Source: Anaerolineaceae bacterium
Lineage (GTDB): Bacteria; Chloroflexota; Anaerolineae; Aggregatilineales; Phototrophicaceae
Length of the DNA stretch: 64,000 nucleotides
Reading direction: 5' to 3'
Assembly (NCBI GenBank): GCA_028818375.1
Contig: JAPPOB010000007.1
Location: 1-64,000, forward strand
Shown here: piece by piece, positions 45,522-54,579 of the stretch
Position numbering within the stretch: the stretch's first letter is position 1
Layout: each line of letters starts with the position of its first letter
Position numbers and translations under genes: made by a program
Notes under the pieces: model-generated
Databases searched by the model: none
What the model saw: only the letters and a program-made list of their open reading frames with translations
What the model was told of the DNA's origin: nothing

Positions 45522-45546
45522 GGAGGTCCGGCTACCGGGCCTCCCT
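45522..45546 (+). terminator. Terminator-like hairpin after the sugar-binding-protein gene
   Basis: GGGAGGTCCGG (45522-45532) pairs with CCGGGCCTCCC (45536-45546) around a 3-base loop, with one mismatch. A pyrimidine tract follows (TCTCTCTACC), not a pure T-run. It could end the importer mRNA or set the level of the downstream genes. Confidence 0.55.
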
Positions 45547-45568
45547 CTCTCTACCGGAAAGGCTTCCC

Positions 45569-46231
45569 TTGCTCGCCATTCACGACTGCCTGGCAGGACT
45601 GGCCAGGAAACGACCACTGTTCCATTCCGAGGCGGATTTCCAACTCGCGCTCGCCTGGCACCTTCAACGCGCGCACCTTACTGCGCAGGTAAGACTCGAA
45701 GTGCCCTTTGAGGCAAGACAAGGGAATCGTATTCGCGTCGATATCCTGTTTCAGGACAACGACGGACTGGTGTTACTGGAATTGAAGTACACGACACGTG
45801 GCCTGGAGTTAAGCGTTGGGAAAGAAAGTTTCCGGCTTGCCAACCAGGGCGCTCAAGATGTTCGTCGTTACGATTGCATAAGGGACATTGTGCGATTGGA
45901 AACGCTGGTCAATCAGGGACATTGCAGCCATGGTTACGCCATCCTGCTCAGCAACGACCCTGGCTACTGGACGGCCCCGCTCTCCCATACAGTAGACGCT
46001 CAGTTTCGTTTGCACGAGGACGACAACCCACTGTATGGCACACGACATTGGGACCCCGAAGCTTCCGCCGGAACGAGACGTGGGCGGGAAACGCCGCTAC
46101 CGCTGTCTGGCAGGTATTGCAACCGGTGGCGTGACTATTCGCGCGTCTCCGAGGGTGTCGCCGGTCAGTTTCGCTATTTGTTGCACGAAGTTCGCGCGGT
46201 TGACGCGACCACAGGCGTGGAGACGACATGA
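45569..46231 (+). CDS. PD-(D/E)XK nuclease-superfamily-like protein
   Basis: A 220-residue protein. RIRVDILFQDNDGLVLLELKYTT gives the Asp, then Glu-x-Lys pattern of PD-(D/E)XK enzymes, with a helix carrying a conserved-looking Glu (SEADFQLAL) before it. The rest (GYAILLSNDPGYW, FRLHEDD) suits a nuclease-fold domain of unknown target. There are no helicase or methylase neighbours. The start is the TTG at 45569 after GGAAAGG. The stop overlaps the sulfatase ATG (ATGA). Composition is less GC-rich than the flanking genes, which suggests it was inserted into this operon. Confidence 0.6.
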   Translation: MLAIHDCLAGLARKRPLFHSEADFQLALAWHLQRAHLTAQVRLEVPFEARQGNRIRVDILFQDNDGLVLLELKYTTRGLELSVGKESFRLANQGAQDVRRYDCIRDIVRLETLVNQGHCSHGYAILLSNDPGYWTAPLSHTVDAQFRLHEDDNPLYGTRHWDPEASAGTRRGRETPLPLSGRYCNRWRDYSRVSEGVAGQFRYLLHEVRAVDATTGVETT

Positions 46232-47718
46232 GCGAGCGGCCCAACATCGTCATCATCATGAGCGACCAGCAGCGCGCCGACGTCTCCGCGCGCGAGGGCT
46301 TCGCCCTGGATACCACGCCTTTCCTCGACGCCCTGGCGACGGAGGGCGTCTGGTTCAAGCGCGCCTACACTTCCATGCCCGCCTGCCTGCCGGCCCGCGT
46401 CAGCATGTTGACCGGGCGCTATCCCGGCGCGACCCGCGCCCGCACCAACCACAACGGGGAGGACGTCACCTGCGAACGCGACCTCTACCAGTTGCTGCGC
46501 GAAGCTGGCTACCGCACGGCGCTCTGTGGCAAGAACCACAGCCACGTCGGCCCCGACGACATGGACCACTACTTCCCGCTGGGGCATCACGGCGGCTTCG
46601 GCCCGGAACGCACGCCGGCGGAAGTGGCCTTCGACGACTACCTCGCCGGCCTGCGTCACCGGGCCGACTTCAAGCCCGCGCCCGGCGGCGTCGAGGTCCA
46701 GTGCCCCTACCGCGCCGTCAGCAGCGCCATCGATTTCGTCGACAGCGCCGCTGACGAGCCCTTCTTCCTGTGGCTCTCCTTCCCGGAACCGCACAACCCC
46801 TACCAGGCGCCGGAGCCTTACTTCTCGCTCTTTCCGCCCGACACGCTGCCGCCCACGCTCTCCGACGTCTCCGCGCTGGAGGGCAAGAGCTTCAAGTACC
46901 GCTGGCTGCGGCAGATCGGCGAGACCGCCTTCACCGACTATGCGGAACAACTGCCACAGGCGCGCAGCAACTACTTCGCCATCCTGCGCCTGATCGACGA
47001 CCAGGTGCGCCGCTTCGTCGGGCATCTGGACGCGCGCGGTCTGCGCGACAACACCATCCTCTTCTTCCTCTCCGACCACGGCGACTACGTCGGCGAGTAC
47101 GGCCTGGTGCGCAAGGGCGCCGAGCTGCCGGAGGTGCTGGTGCGCATCCCCTTCCAGGTCTGCGGGCCGGGCATCCTGGCCGGCGCGGAGCCCCACGAGG
47201 CGCACGTCAGCATCGTCGACATCCTGCCCACGCTCTGCGAGGCGACCGGTATCCCCGTACCGGACGGCGTGCAGGGACGCAGTCTCTGGCCGCTGCTGAG
47301 CGGCGACGACTGGCCGCGCGAGGAATTCGCCAGCGCCTACGCCGAGCAGGGTTTCGGCGGCCTGCACTACACGGAAGACGACGACTTCGACCCGCAGCAG
47401 GACGGCTTCCACCCCGCCATCAGCTTCGACGAACTTAATGGCTGGACGCAGAGCGGCAACATGCGCATGCTGCGCCGCGGCGACTGGAAGCTGCTCTTCG
47501 ACATGCAGGGCCGCGGTCAACTCTACAACCTGGCGCAGGACCCGGTCGAGCTGAACGACCTCTATGATGACCCGGCCTGTGCGGCCATCCGGGGCGAACT
47601 GCTGGCCGAATTGCTGGCCTGGACCCTGCGCGCCCAGGACCCCCTGCCGCATCCGCGCCGCCGCTACCGCTTCAAGTCCGACCCGCGCAATTACTGGTCA
47701 CCGTACCGGGAGTCGTGA
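46228..47718 (+). CDS. Type I sulfatase
   Basis: A 496-residue alkaline-phosphatase-superfamily sulfatase. The formylglycine site is CLPARVSMLTGRYPG with Cys53 (C-x-P-x-R), so it needs a formylglycine-generating enzyme or anaerobic maturase, not found here. Metal ligands lie in NIVIIMSDQQ and FFLSDHGDYVGEYG. There is no signal peptide, so it appears cytoplasmic and would desulfate imported sugars. It is coupled by ATGA overlap to the preceding gene. A terminator follows at 47819. Confidence 0.92.
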   Translation: MSERPNIVIIMSDQQRADVSAREGFALDTTPFLDALATEGVWFKRAYTSMPACLPARVSMLTGRYPGATRARTNHNGEDVTCERDLYQLLREAGYRTALCGKNHSHVGPDDMDHYFPLGHHGGFGPERTPAEVAFDDYLAGLRHRADFKPAPGGVEVQCPYRAVSSAIDFVDSAADEPFFLWLSFPEPHNPYQAPEPYFSLFPPDTLPPTLSDVSALEGKSFKYRWLRQIGETAFTDYAEQLPQARSNYFAILRLIDDQVRRFVGHLDARGLRDNTILFFLSDHGDYVGEYGLVRKGAELPEVLVRIPFQVCGPGILAGAEPHEAHVSIVDILPTLCEATGIPVPDGVQGRSLWPLLSGDDWPREEFASAYAEQGFGGLHYTEDDDFDPQQDGFHPAISFDELNGWTQSGNMRMLRRGDWKLLFDMQGRGQLYNLAQDPVELNDLYDDPACAAIRGELLAELLAWTLRAQDPLPHPRRRYRFKSDPRNYWSPYRES

Positions 47719-47818
47719 CGGCGTCGGCGCATCGCTGCGCCGGAGGTGGCGCCGGGCGCACTCATGGACGTGTTCAGAGGTATCGGATAGACGAATCATT
47801 GGCCGACCGTTTTCCCCA

Positions 47819-47849
47819 CCGCGCATTGCGCACTGCGCGGTTTTCTTTT
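47819..47849 (+). terminator. Rho-independent terminator after the sulfatase gene
   Basis: CCGCGCA (47819-47825) pairs perfectly with TGCGCGG (47834-47840), followed at once by TTTTCTTTT. It separates the sulfatase from the arabinofuranosidase gene, whose ATG is 47 bases later. Confidence 0.75.
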
Positions 47850-47895
47850 GTGTGGTAAGACAAGGGCCTGCGTGAAATCTCCAGGAGGGAGCACG

Positions 47896-49419
47896 ATGGC
47901 CAGCATTCGCGTTGCGCCGGAGCAGGGCACCGGCCGCATCAACCCCAACATTTACGGCCACTTCGCGGAGCACCTCGGCGCCTGCATCTACGAGGGCATA
48001 TGGGTCGGCGAGGACTCGAACATCCCCAACACCAGGGGCCTGCGCAACGACGTCATCGCCGCCCTGCGCAGCCTCGCGCCGCCGGTCATTCGCTGGCCCG
48101 GCGGCTGCTTCGCCGACGACTACCACTGGCGCGACGGCATCGGCCCGCGCGAAGAGCGCCCGCGCCGCATCAACCTCTGGTGGGGCGAGGACATCGAGAC
48201 CAACCACTTCGGCACGCACGAGTTCATCGAGCTCTGCCGCCAGACCGGCGCGCAGCCCTACATCGTCGGCAACGTCGGCAGCGGCACGCCGGCTGAAATG
48301 CGCAACTGGATCGAATACTGCAACTTCGGCGGCGACAGCACACTCGCCCGTGAGCGGGCCGCCAACGGTGCAGCGAAACCCTTCGACGTGCGCTACTGGG
48401 GCGTCGGCAACGAAAACTGGGGCTGCGGCGGCAACATGGACCCCGAAGACTACGCCGCCGCCTACCGCCAGTTCGCCACTTATCTGGGCGGTTTCGGTGG
48501 CCCCGATCCATTCCTCATCGCCTGCGGCCCGCGCGGCAACGACGTCGACTGGACGCTGCGTTTTTTCGAGAAGCTGGGGCATCGTCCTCGCTCGCGCATC
48601 GACGCCTTCGCGCCCCACTACTACGCCCGCGCCCAAAGCGCTGCCCAGGGTGATGACGACGCCTGGTCCGCTGAAACGGGTTCGGCCACCGAATATGATG
48701 CGGGCCAGTGGTATGCCCAACTCCACCTGGGGCTGCAGATGGAGCCGCTGGTGCTGCAGCAGCGCGCCGCCATGGACAGCTTCGACCCGGCGCGCCGCAT
48801 CGGCATGATCGTCGATGAGTGGGGCACCTGGCACCCGCCGACGCCGGGCCGCCATCCGCGCCACCTCTGGCAGCAGAACACCATGCGCGACGCCGTCGTC
48901 GCCGCGACCACCCTGGATATCTTCAACCGCCACGCGGACAAGGTCATCATGGCCAACATCGCCCAGACCGTCAACGTGCTGCAGGCCATGGTGCTCACCG
49001 CCGGCGACCGCATGCTGGTCACGCCGACCGGCCACGTCTACGCCATGTACCGCGCCCACCAGGGCGGTCAGAGCCTGCACACCCGCTTCGAGAGCGAGGG
49101 CCTGGACTATAACTTCAGGGGCGAGGCGCAGGAAATGCCGGCGCTGGCCGGCTCCGCCTCACTGAAGGGCGCGGAACTCACGCTCAGCGTCGTCAACTGC
49201 AGCGCCAGCGACGAGATCGAGGCGGAGATAAGTCTGGTGGATGCGTCCGCGCGGGAGGTGGCCCTGACCACGCTGGCGGGGCCGGGGATTCATGCCCACA
49301 ATCGCTTCGAGGCGCCCAACCTGGTGCGCCCGCAGACGCAGGCGCTGGACGTCAGCGGCGGCGCCTGGACGCAGAGCTTCGCGCCCGCTTCGGTCAGCGT
49401 ATTGCGGATCGTGCTGTAG
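47896..49419 (+). CDS. GH51-type alpha-L-arabinofuranosidase
   Basis: A 507-residue retaining glycosidase. GHFAEHLGACIYEGIW, PPVIRWPGGCFADDYHWRDGIG and the acid/base Glu173 in YWGVGNENWG are GH51 hallmarks. The nucleophile Glu308 is in MIVDEWGTWHPP. The C-terminal beta-domain ends the protein. The ATG at 47896 has AGGAGG 7 bases before it. There is no signal peptide, so it acts on imported arabinose-containing oligosaccharides. It has its own transcription unit after the terminator at 47819. Confidence 0.93.
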   Translation: MASIRVAPEQGTGRINPNIYGHFAEHLGACIYEGIWVGEDSNIPNTRGLRNDVIAALRSLAPPVIRWPGGCFADDYHWRDGIGPREERPRRINLWWGEDIETNHFGTHEFIELCRQTGAQPYIVGNVGSGTPAEMRNWIEYCNFGGDSTLARERAANGAAKPFDVRYWGVGNENWGCGGNMDPEDYAAAYRQFATYLGGFGGPDPFLIACGPRGNDVDWTLRFFEKLGHRPRSRIDAFAPHYYARAQSAAQGDDDAWSAETGSATEYDAGQWYAQLHLGLQMEPLVLQQRAAMDSFDPARRIGMIVDEWGTWHPPTPGRHPRHLWQQNTMRDAVVAATTLDIFNRHADKVIMANIAQTVNVLQAMVLTAGDRMLVTPTGHVYAMYRAHQGGQSLHTRFESEGLDYNFRGEAQEMPALAGSASLKGAELTLSVVNCSASDEIEAEISLVDASAREVALTTLAGPGIHAHNRFEAPNLVRPQTQALDVSGGAWTQSFAPASVSVLRIVL

Positions 49420-49430
49420 CCTGGGGCTTC

Positions 49431-50198
49431 CTACCAGAGCGTGTAGCCGCCGTCCACCACCAGGTCGTGCCCGGTGACGTAGGCCGAGGCCGCCGAGGCC
49501 AGGTAAAGGACCGCGCCCTGCAGGTCTTGCGGCGTGCCCACCCGCCCCATCGGCGTGTTGGAGACCCATTCGTCGCCCATGACCGGGATGGCTTCCACCG
49601 TCATCGGCGAGACCGTGTGACCCGGGCTGATGCAGTTGACGCGTACGCCCCGCGCCGCCCACTCCGCCGCGCAGGAGCGCGAATATTGAATGACGCCGGC
49701 CTTGGCCGCGTTGTAGTGTGAATGCAGTTGCGGCCGGTTGACGATCTGCCCGGACATGGAGGCGATATTGATGATCGAGCCGCTGCCACACGCCAGCATG
49801 GCGCGTCCCTCGGCCCGCGTGCTGAGGTAGATGCCCTTGAGATCGATGCCCACCACGTGGTCCCAGTCGTCTTCTTCCAGCTCCTCGGCGCGGGCGCGGG
49901 TGGCGACTCCGGCGCTGTTGACGGCCACGTCCAGCTGCCCCCAGGCGTCCAGCACCTGGTCGACCATGCGCTGCACCTGGTCGGCCTGCGTCACGTCCAC
50001 CTCGATGGCCAGCGTCGCCGCGCCCTGCGCCGCCAGCTGCCGCGCCACAGCCTGCGCCTTGTCCGGGTGACGGTCCGCCAGCGCGACGCCGGCGCCGGCC
50101 TCCGCCAGCGCGGCGGCCAGGCAGGCGCCGATGCCGCTGCCGCCGCCGGTCACCAGGGCACTCTGACCGACCAGGGAGAATCGCTCGCCAACACCCAT
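49431..50198 (-). CDS. SDR-family oxidoreductase
   Basis: A 255-residue short-chain dehydrogenase. It has TGGGSGIGACLA for cofactor binding, NSAGVATRA, the catalytic Ser/Tyr/Lys set in INIASMSGQI and HYNAAKAGV, and a C-terminal VTGHDLVVDGGYTLW. Asp in LADRHPDKA suggests NAD preference. The ATG at 50198 follows GGGAGGGTGACC. It resembles sugar-alcohol or gluconate-type dehydrogenases, which fits the convergent arabinofuranosidase, but the substrate is not determined. Confidence 0.9.
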   Translation of the reverse strand: MGVGERFSLVGQSALVTGGGSGIGACLAAALAEAGAGVALADRHPDKAQAVARQLAAQGAATLAIEVDVTQADQVQRMVDQVLDAWGQLDVAVNSAGVATRARAEELEEDDWDHVVGIDLKGIYLSTRAEGRAMLACGSGSIINIASMSGQIVNRPQLHSHYNAAKAGVIQYSRSCAAEWAARGVRVNCISPGHTVSPMTVEAIPVMGDEWVSNTPMGRVGTPQDLQGAVLYLASAASAYVTGHDLVVDGGYTLW

Positions 50199-50252
50199 GG
50201 TCACCCTCCCGCTCGTGTAAGACAAAGGCCCGACGCGCCCGTCAGGCCTCTG

Positions 50253-50325
50253 TGCCAGGGCCCGGACTCGAACCGGGGACACCCTCATTTTCAGTGAGGT
50301 ACTCTACCAGCTGAGCTACCCTGGC
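50253..50325 (-). tRNA. tRNA-Phe (GAA anticodon)
   Basis: Seventy-three bases fold as a cloverleaf. The acceptor stem is GCCAGGG/CCCTGGC with discriminator A, the D-arm contains AGCTCAGCTGGTAGAG and the anticodon stem CCTCA/TGAGG holds the loop CTGAAAA. The T-arm is CCCGG-TTCGAGT-CCGGG. The loop centre GAA reads Phe codons. CCA is not encoded. Confidence 0.95.
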
Positions 50326-50437
50326 GCCGCGCGCACTATAGCATGGCGCCCGCCGGACAACAAGTGAGGCGCGGGCCGTTTTGTTTCCCGCGCCGGCCCG
50401 GGTAAGATTGGCGCATCGCGTTCAGGTGGCAGGGACC

Positions 50438-51067
50438 ATGAGCGAAGAAGCCGCGGCCAGATTGCTCGACATCGCCGAACGCGTGCGACGTTGCCAGGAA
50501 TGCGGCCTCTACCAGGGCACGACCAACGCCGTGCCCGGCAGCGGCAGCGCCACCGCCGACATCGTCTTCATCGGCGAGGGGCCCGGCTTCCATGAAGACC
50601 GACTCGGCCTGCCTTTCGTCGGTCGCTCCGGCGACTACCTCGAGTATCTGCTGGGCCTGATCGACGTGCACCGCGACGAGGTCTTCATCGCCAACGTCGT
50701 CAAGCACCGCGCGCCCGACAACCGCGACCCGCGCGCCGACGAAATCTTCGCCTGCAAGCACTGGCTCGACGAGCAACTGGACATCATCCGGCCGGCCGTC
50801 ATCGCCACCCTGGGCCGTTTCAGCATGGCGCGCTACTTTCCGGACGCGCGCATCAGCCGCATTCACGGCAAACCGCGCTACGGCGGTTCCCCGATCACGG
50901 CGTACTACCCCCTCTTCCACCCGGCGGCCGCGCTGCGCAACCCGGGCCTGCGGCGCGACATGGAGGCCGACATCCGCCGCCTGCCGGACCTCGTCGCCGA
51001 GGTCAAGCAGCGCCGCGCGCGTCAGGAAGAGGCGGACGAAGCGCCCACCCAGCTCAGCCTGTTCTAG
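50438..51067 (+). CDS. Family 4 uracil-DNA glycosylase
   Basis: A 209-residue base-excision enzyme removing uracil from DNA. It shows GEGPGFHEDRLGLPFVG (motif 1), FIANVVKHRAPDNRDP and the C-terminal FHPAAALRNPG with the His of motif 2. Family 4 proteins bind a 4Fe-4S cluster through four Cys. Here Cys19, Cys22 and Cys106 are present, but the residue 16 before Cys106, usually Cys in K-C-R-P-P, is His90. The cluster may have a His ligand or be unstable. The start is the ATG at 50438, supported by AGGGACC and the family N-terminus. Confidence 0.88.
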   Translation: MSEEAAARLLDIAERVRRCQECGLYQGTTNAVPGSGSATADIVFIGEGPGFHEDRLGLPFVGRSGDYLEYLLGLIDVHRDEVFIANVVKHRAPDNRDPRADEIFACKHWLDEQLDIIRPAVIATLGRFSMARYFPDARISRIHGKPRYGGSPITAYYPLFHPAAALRNPGLRRDMEADIRRLPDLVAEVKQRRARQEEADEAPTQLSLF

Positions 51068-51086
51068 AGCCTGCAAGACGGGCAGT

Positions 51087-51182
51087 TTTGATCAATCGCC
51101 CCCGCCCTGGACGATGTAGGGGCGACATACATTGTCGCCCGGCGCAAAAGGACGTTGCGACGGGCGATTTGATCAATCGCCC
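51087..51182. repeat. Palindromic repeat cluster, copy A
   Basis: Three related units. A half palindrome (TTTTGATCAATCGCCCC) starts at 51087. A perfect hairpin GGGCGACA/TGTCGCCC occupies 51120-51140 with loop TACAT, and a perfect hairpin GGGCGATT/AATCGCCC occupies 51162-51182 with loop TGATC. The same two hairpins recur at 60242-60308. This region fills most of the space between the UDG gene and the WD40-like gene. Confidence 0.85.
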
Positions 51183-51246
51183 CTACACCTGAACCAGGAA
51201 AACGCGTGTACACTTAAACCAACGACAGTGGGGGTGAAGTACGCTC

Positions 51247-52593
51247 ATGTACGCCAGACGAGTGTCGTTGCTGCTCTTGATTCTGTCGGCGCTGCCACTT
51301 GCGGCGCAGGAGACCATAATCGTCGCGGAGGGCCCGGCGCCAGCTTTCGAATGCGTGGAGGCTGACTGCGAGCGCCTCGCCTGGCTGCCCAATGGCGCCG
51401 GGGTCAGCGTCATCGACCAGGTGGAGGGTCGCGAGCTGGAAGGCAGCACACTTTGGTACGAGGTGCAGCTGGACTGCCCCTGTTTCGACTTTGAGCGCAA
51501 CAGTCTGCGCGATATGCCGGACACGAAGGACCCGGAGCGGGCCATATTGTATGACTTTCACCTCTACTGGGCGCCGGACAGTCAGCGCATCGCCACCGTC
51601 GCGCGCGACGGCTTACACGTCTGGGACGCAGACAGCGGCGAGCGCTTGCTGCATGAGACATTGGACCTCTTTAATCCCTCCAGCATGGCCTGGTCGCCGG
51701 ACGGGTCGCGCATCGCCGCGGGCGGAGGTTTCCACTTCGCCCACGAGGGCGGCGAACACGTCACTCAGGTCGAGCCGGAACGCAGCCTGTTGCTCATCGA
51801 CGTCGACGGCCGCTCGCCGCAACCGATTGGCGGGCAGGCAGGCGGCGTGTGGGGCCTGGCCTGGTCACATGACGGGACGCGCATCGCCACGGTTGGCGAG
51901 ACGCTGCGCATTCTGGACGCCCACCAGGGCGATACCCTGCTTGACCTCGAAGCCCGTGGAATGCACCTGCCCTGGTCGCCCGACGACCGCCATATCGCCC
52001 TGATTGAGTACAGCGTGGACCCTGAAATCAGCATGTTACGCCTGAGGGACGCGGCTGACGGCACGGTGATCGCATCCTTTGAGGGCGATTCCGGTACGCA
52101 TTTCAGCGACGTGGCCTGGGCACCGGATGGCGAGCGCCTGGCCTACACAAGCTACACGGTGGTCGAGCGTGAAGGCGACCATGGTCTCGTCACCGGCAGC
52201 GAACTGCACGTGCGGGACGCATTCGGGGAGAACCCCCCGCAGACCCTGCTCACGACGTCGGACTGGATTCTCAATTTTGACTGGTCACCCGACGGTCGCT
52301 TCATCGTGCTGCCACTACAGGGCGGCATCCACATCCTGGACGCGCGTGATGGCCGCCGCATCGCCAGTCTGGCGCCGGAGTCCGTCCCGAATTATGGCCA
52401 ATGGCCCGAGGGCCACTTCATGCTGAATTCAATGGACTGGTCGCCTGATGGCAAACGCATTGTCGCTTCCGGCATGGAGCTGGGTGAAAGCCTGGGTGAA
52501 ATCCAGCCGGCGGCCCTGGTCTGGGACCTGACGCTCATTCCGGAAGGACCGACCCACGGCTTCATCCACAGCGGACAGTTGGGGAACGATTGA
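51247..52593 (+). CDS. Secreted WD40/TolB-like beta-propeller protein
   Basis: A 448-residue exported protein. The N-terminus has a signal peptide ending PLAAQE. A short module like an SH3b domain follows (ECVEADCERLAWLPNGAGV). Then come repeated W-S/A-P-D-G-x-R-I/L-A units: YWAPDSQRIATV, AWSPDGSRIAAG, AWSHDGTRIATV, PWSPDDRHIALI, AWAPDGERLAYT, DWSPDGRFIVLP and DWSPDGKRIVAS, about seven blades. The likely role is extracytoplasmic protein binding; no enzyme motif is seen. The ATG is at 51247. Confidence 0.72.
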   Translation: MYARRVSLLLLILSALPLAAQETIIVAEGPAPAFECVEADCERLAWLPNGAGVSVIDQVEGRELEGSTLWYEVQLDCPCFDFERNSLRDMPDTKDPERAILYDFHLYWAPDSQRIATVARDGLHVWDADSGERLLHETLDLFNPSSMAWSPDGSRIAAGGGFHFAHEGGEHVTQVEPERSLLLIDVDGRSPQPIGGQAGGVWGLAWSHDGTRIATVGETLRILDAHQGDTLLDLEARGMHLPWSPDDRHIALIEYSVDPEISMLRLRDAADGTVIASFEGDSGTHFSDVAWAPDGERLAYTSYTVVEREGDHGLVTGSELHVRDAFGENPPQTLLTTSDWILNFDWSPDGRFIVLPLQGGIHILDARDGRRIASLAPESVPNYGQWPEGHFMLNSMDWSPDGKRIVASGMELGESLGEIQPAALVWDLTLIPEGPTHGFIHSGQLGND

Positions 52594-52617
52594 GCCCGAG
52601 TCCAATAAAGGCCACTC

Positions 52618-52647
52618 TTGCCGGACAGGCCATCCGACCTGTAGAAT
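52618..52647 (+). promoter_or_regulatory. Candidate promoter of the ABC exporter operon
   Basis: TTGCCG (52618-52623), an 18-base spacer and TAGAAT (52642-52647), in the 192-base region before the ATG at 52786. I see nothing else in that region beyond a GGAAGGAG not followed by a start codon. Confidence 0.4.
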
Positions 52648-52785
52648 GAATCTCGCCCGATTGCAAACCAAACCTCCGCTGTGGAAGGAGTAACGGCGTC
52701 AGCCACTCTGGCCGGCTGACCGCGACATGTCAGAAGCATTGCCCTGCTGTCCATCAAAAACTGATCCTCGGAACGGTCAGCCTCA

Positions 52786-54579
52786 ATGATCGTTCCGCGT
52801 CTCGAACAGTACCGCCACATTCTCAGAGCCTACATGCTTCCCTGGCGCAACCGCGTGTTGCTGCTGGCGCTGATGCTCTTTACCAGTATCGGCCTGCAAC
52901 TGGTCACGCCGCAGTTGCTGGGCCTCTTCATCGATACGGTGCGCGGCGACCGCGCGGGCCTGCCGCTGGAGCCGCCGCCCTGGCTGGGGGCCGACCCCCT
53001 GCAGGGTGAGCTGCTGCTGATCGCGCTGGTCTTCATGCTGGTGGCCCTGGCGCAGCAGGTGGTGGCCGTGGGCGCCGTCTACTTCGGCGAGGACGTCGGC
53101 TGGAAGGCCACCAACAAGCTGCGCTCCGACCTGGCGGACCACTGTCTGCGGCTGGACATGAGCTTTCACAACAAGCGCACGCCCGGCGAGATGATCGAAC
53201 GCGTCGACAGCGACGTGACGCAAATTGCCAACTTCTTCTCGCAGTTCGTCGTCACGGTGCTCGCCAACATCCTGCTGCTGGCGGGCGTCGTCTTCATGGT
53301 CTTTCTTGTGAACGAGCAGGTTGGCATGGTCATGGCCGTCTACGCGCTCTTCACCCTGTGGGCGCTTAACGCCGTGCGCAGCCTGGCCATCCCGGCCTGG
53401 GGCTCGGCGCGGGAGGCCAGCGCCAGTTTCTACGGCTTCCTCGAGGAACAGCTTTCCGGCACCGAGGATACGCGCTCCAGCGGCGCCGTCCCCTGGACGC
53501 TGCGCAACTTCGCGCGGCTGATGTACTTCCGCCTCAAGACCGAACAGAAGGCCAGCATCATGAACGCCGCCATCTTCGGCGTGGTGGCTTTCTGCGCCAT
53601 CCTCGGCCTCGGCATCTCTCTCGTGGCGGGTTACCTGCTCTACAATCAGGGGCTCATCACGCTGGGCACGATCTTCCTCTTCGTGACCTACACGCACATC
53701 CTCGTGCGACCGATGCGCGAACTCACCATGCAGGTCCAGGAGTTACAGAAGGCCGGCGCCGGCATCGGCCGCGTCATCGAACTGCTCAACATCAAAACCA
53801 AAATCGAGGACGGGCCGGGTGTGCCCGTGCCCGGCGGACCGCTGGACGTCGCGTTTGACGACGTCACCTTCGCCTACAATGACCGGGAAGTCGTACTGCA
53901 AGACGTCGACTTCCGCCTGGAGCCGGGGGTGGTGCTCGGCCTGCTGGGGCGCACCGGCAGCGGCAAGACGACCATCAGTCGCCTGCTCTTTCGCCTCTAC
54001 GACCCCGTGGAAGGCAGCGTCCGCCTGGGCGGCACCGACCTGCGCGAGGCCTCGTTGCAACAACTGCGCCAGCGCGTCGGCATCGTCACCCAGGACGTGC
54101 AGCTTTTCCGCGCTTCCGTGCGCGACAACCTGACCTTCTTCGATGACAGCATCCCCGACGAGCGCATCCACGAGGCCATCCACGACCTGGGGCTGGGCCC
54201 CTGGCTGGCGCAGCTTCCCGAAGGCCTCGACACGCGCATCGAATCCGGCGGGCGCGGCCTCTCCGCCGGGGAGGCGCAACTGCTGGCCTTCACGCGCGTC
54301 TTTCTCAAGGACCCCGGCCTCGTCATCCTCGACGAAGCCTCCTCACGGCTCGACCCGCTGACAGAGCATCGCATCGAACGCGCCATCGACAAGCTGCTGC
54401 ACCGGCGCAGCGGCATCATCGTGGCGCACCGCCTCGCCACCGTGCAGCGCAGCGACGAAATCATGGTCATCGACAAGGGTCGCATCATCGAGCATGACAG
54501 TCGCGCCCGCCTCGCCGCGGACCCGGACTCGCGTTTTTCGCAATTGCTGCGCACCGGGCTGGAGGAAGCGCTGGCATGA
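52786..54579 (+). CDS. ABC exporter half-transporter, subunit 1
   Basis: A 597-residue type I exporter subunit: six membrane helices (about 20-310) and an NBD. The Walker A is LLGRTGSGKTTISRLLF (from about 387), the signature is GGRGLSAGEAQLLAF and the Walker B is LVILDEASSRLD, with the H-loop at IVAHRLATV. The signature is degenerate (LSAGE for LSGGQ) but the catalytic Glu is present. Its stop overlaps the start of subunit 2 (ATGA). The complementary pattern in subunit 2 indicates an asymmetric heterodimer. The substrate is unknown; such pairs export lipids, peptides or drugs. Confidence 0.9.
   Translation: MIVPRLEQYRHILRAYMLPWRNRVLLLALMLFTSIGLQLVTPQLLGLFIDTVRGDRAGLPLEPPPWLGADPLQGELLLIALVFMLVALAQQVVAVGAVYFGEDVGWKATNKLRSDLADHCLRLDMSFHNKRTPGEMIERVDSDVTQIANFFSQFVVTVLANILLLAGVVFMVFLVNEQVGMVMAVYALFTLWALNAVRSLAIPAWGSAREASASFYGFLEEQLSGTEDTRSSGAVPWTLRNFARLMYFRLKTEQKASIMNAAIFGVVAFCAILGLGISLVAGYLLYNQGLITLGTIFLFVTYTHILVRPMRELTMQVQELQKAGAGIGRVIELLNIKTKIEDGPGVPVPGGPLDVAFDDVTFAYNDREVVLQDVDFRLEPGVVLGLLGRTGSGKTTISRLLFRLYDPVEGSVRLGGTDLREASLQQLRQRVGIVTQDVQLFRASVRDNLTFFDDSIPDERIHEAIHDLGLGPWLAQLPEGLDTRIESGGRGLSAGEAQLLAFTRVFLKDPGLVILDEASSRLDPLTEHRIERAIDKLLHRRSGIIVAHRLATVQRSDEIMVIDKGRIIEHDSRARLAADPDSRFSQLLRTGLEEALA

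Noticed and set aside
51087..51182. CRISPR-like repeat array
   Set aside because: Only two or three short hairpins with unequal spacing, no repeat-spacer regularity and no cas genes. It fits a REP-like element instead.
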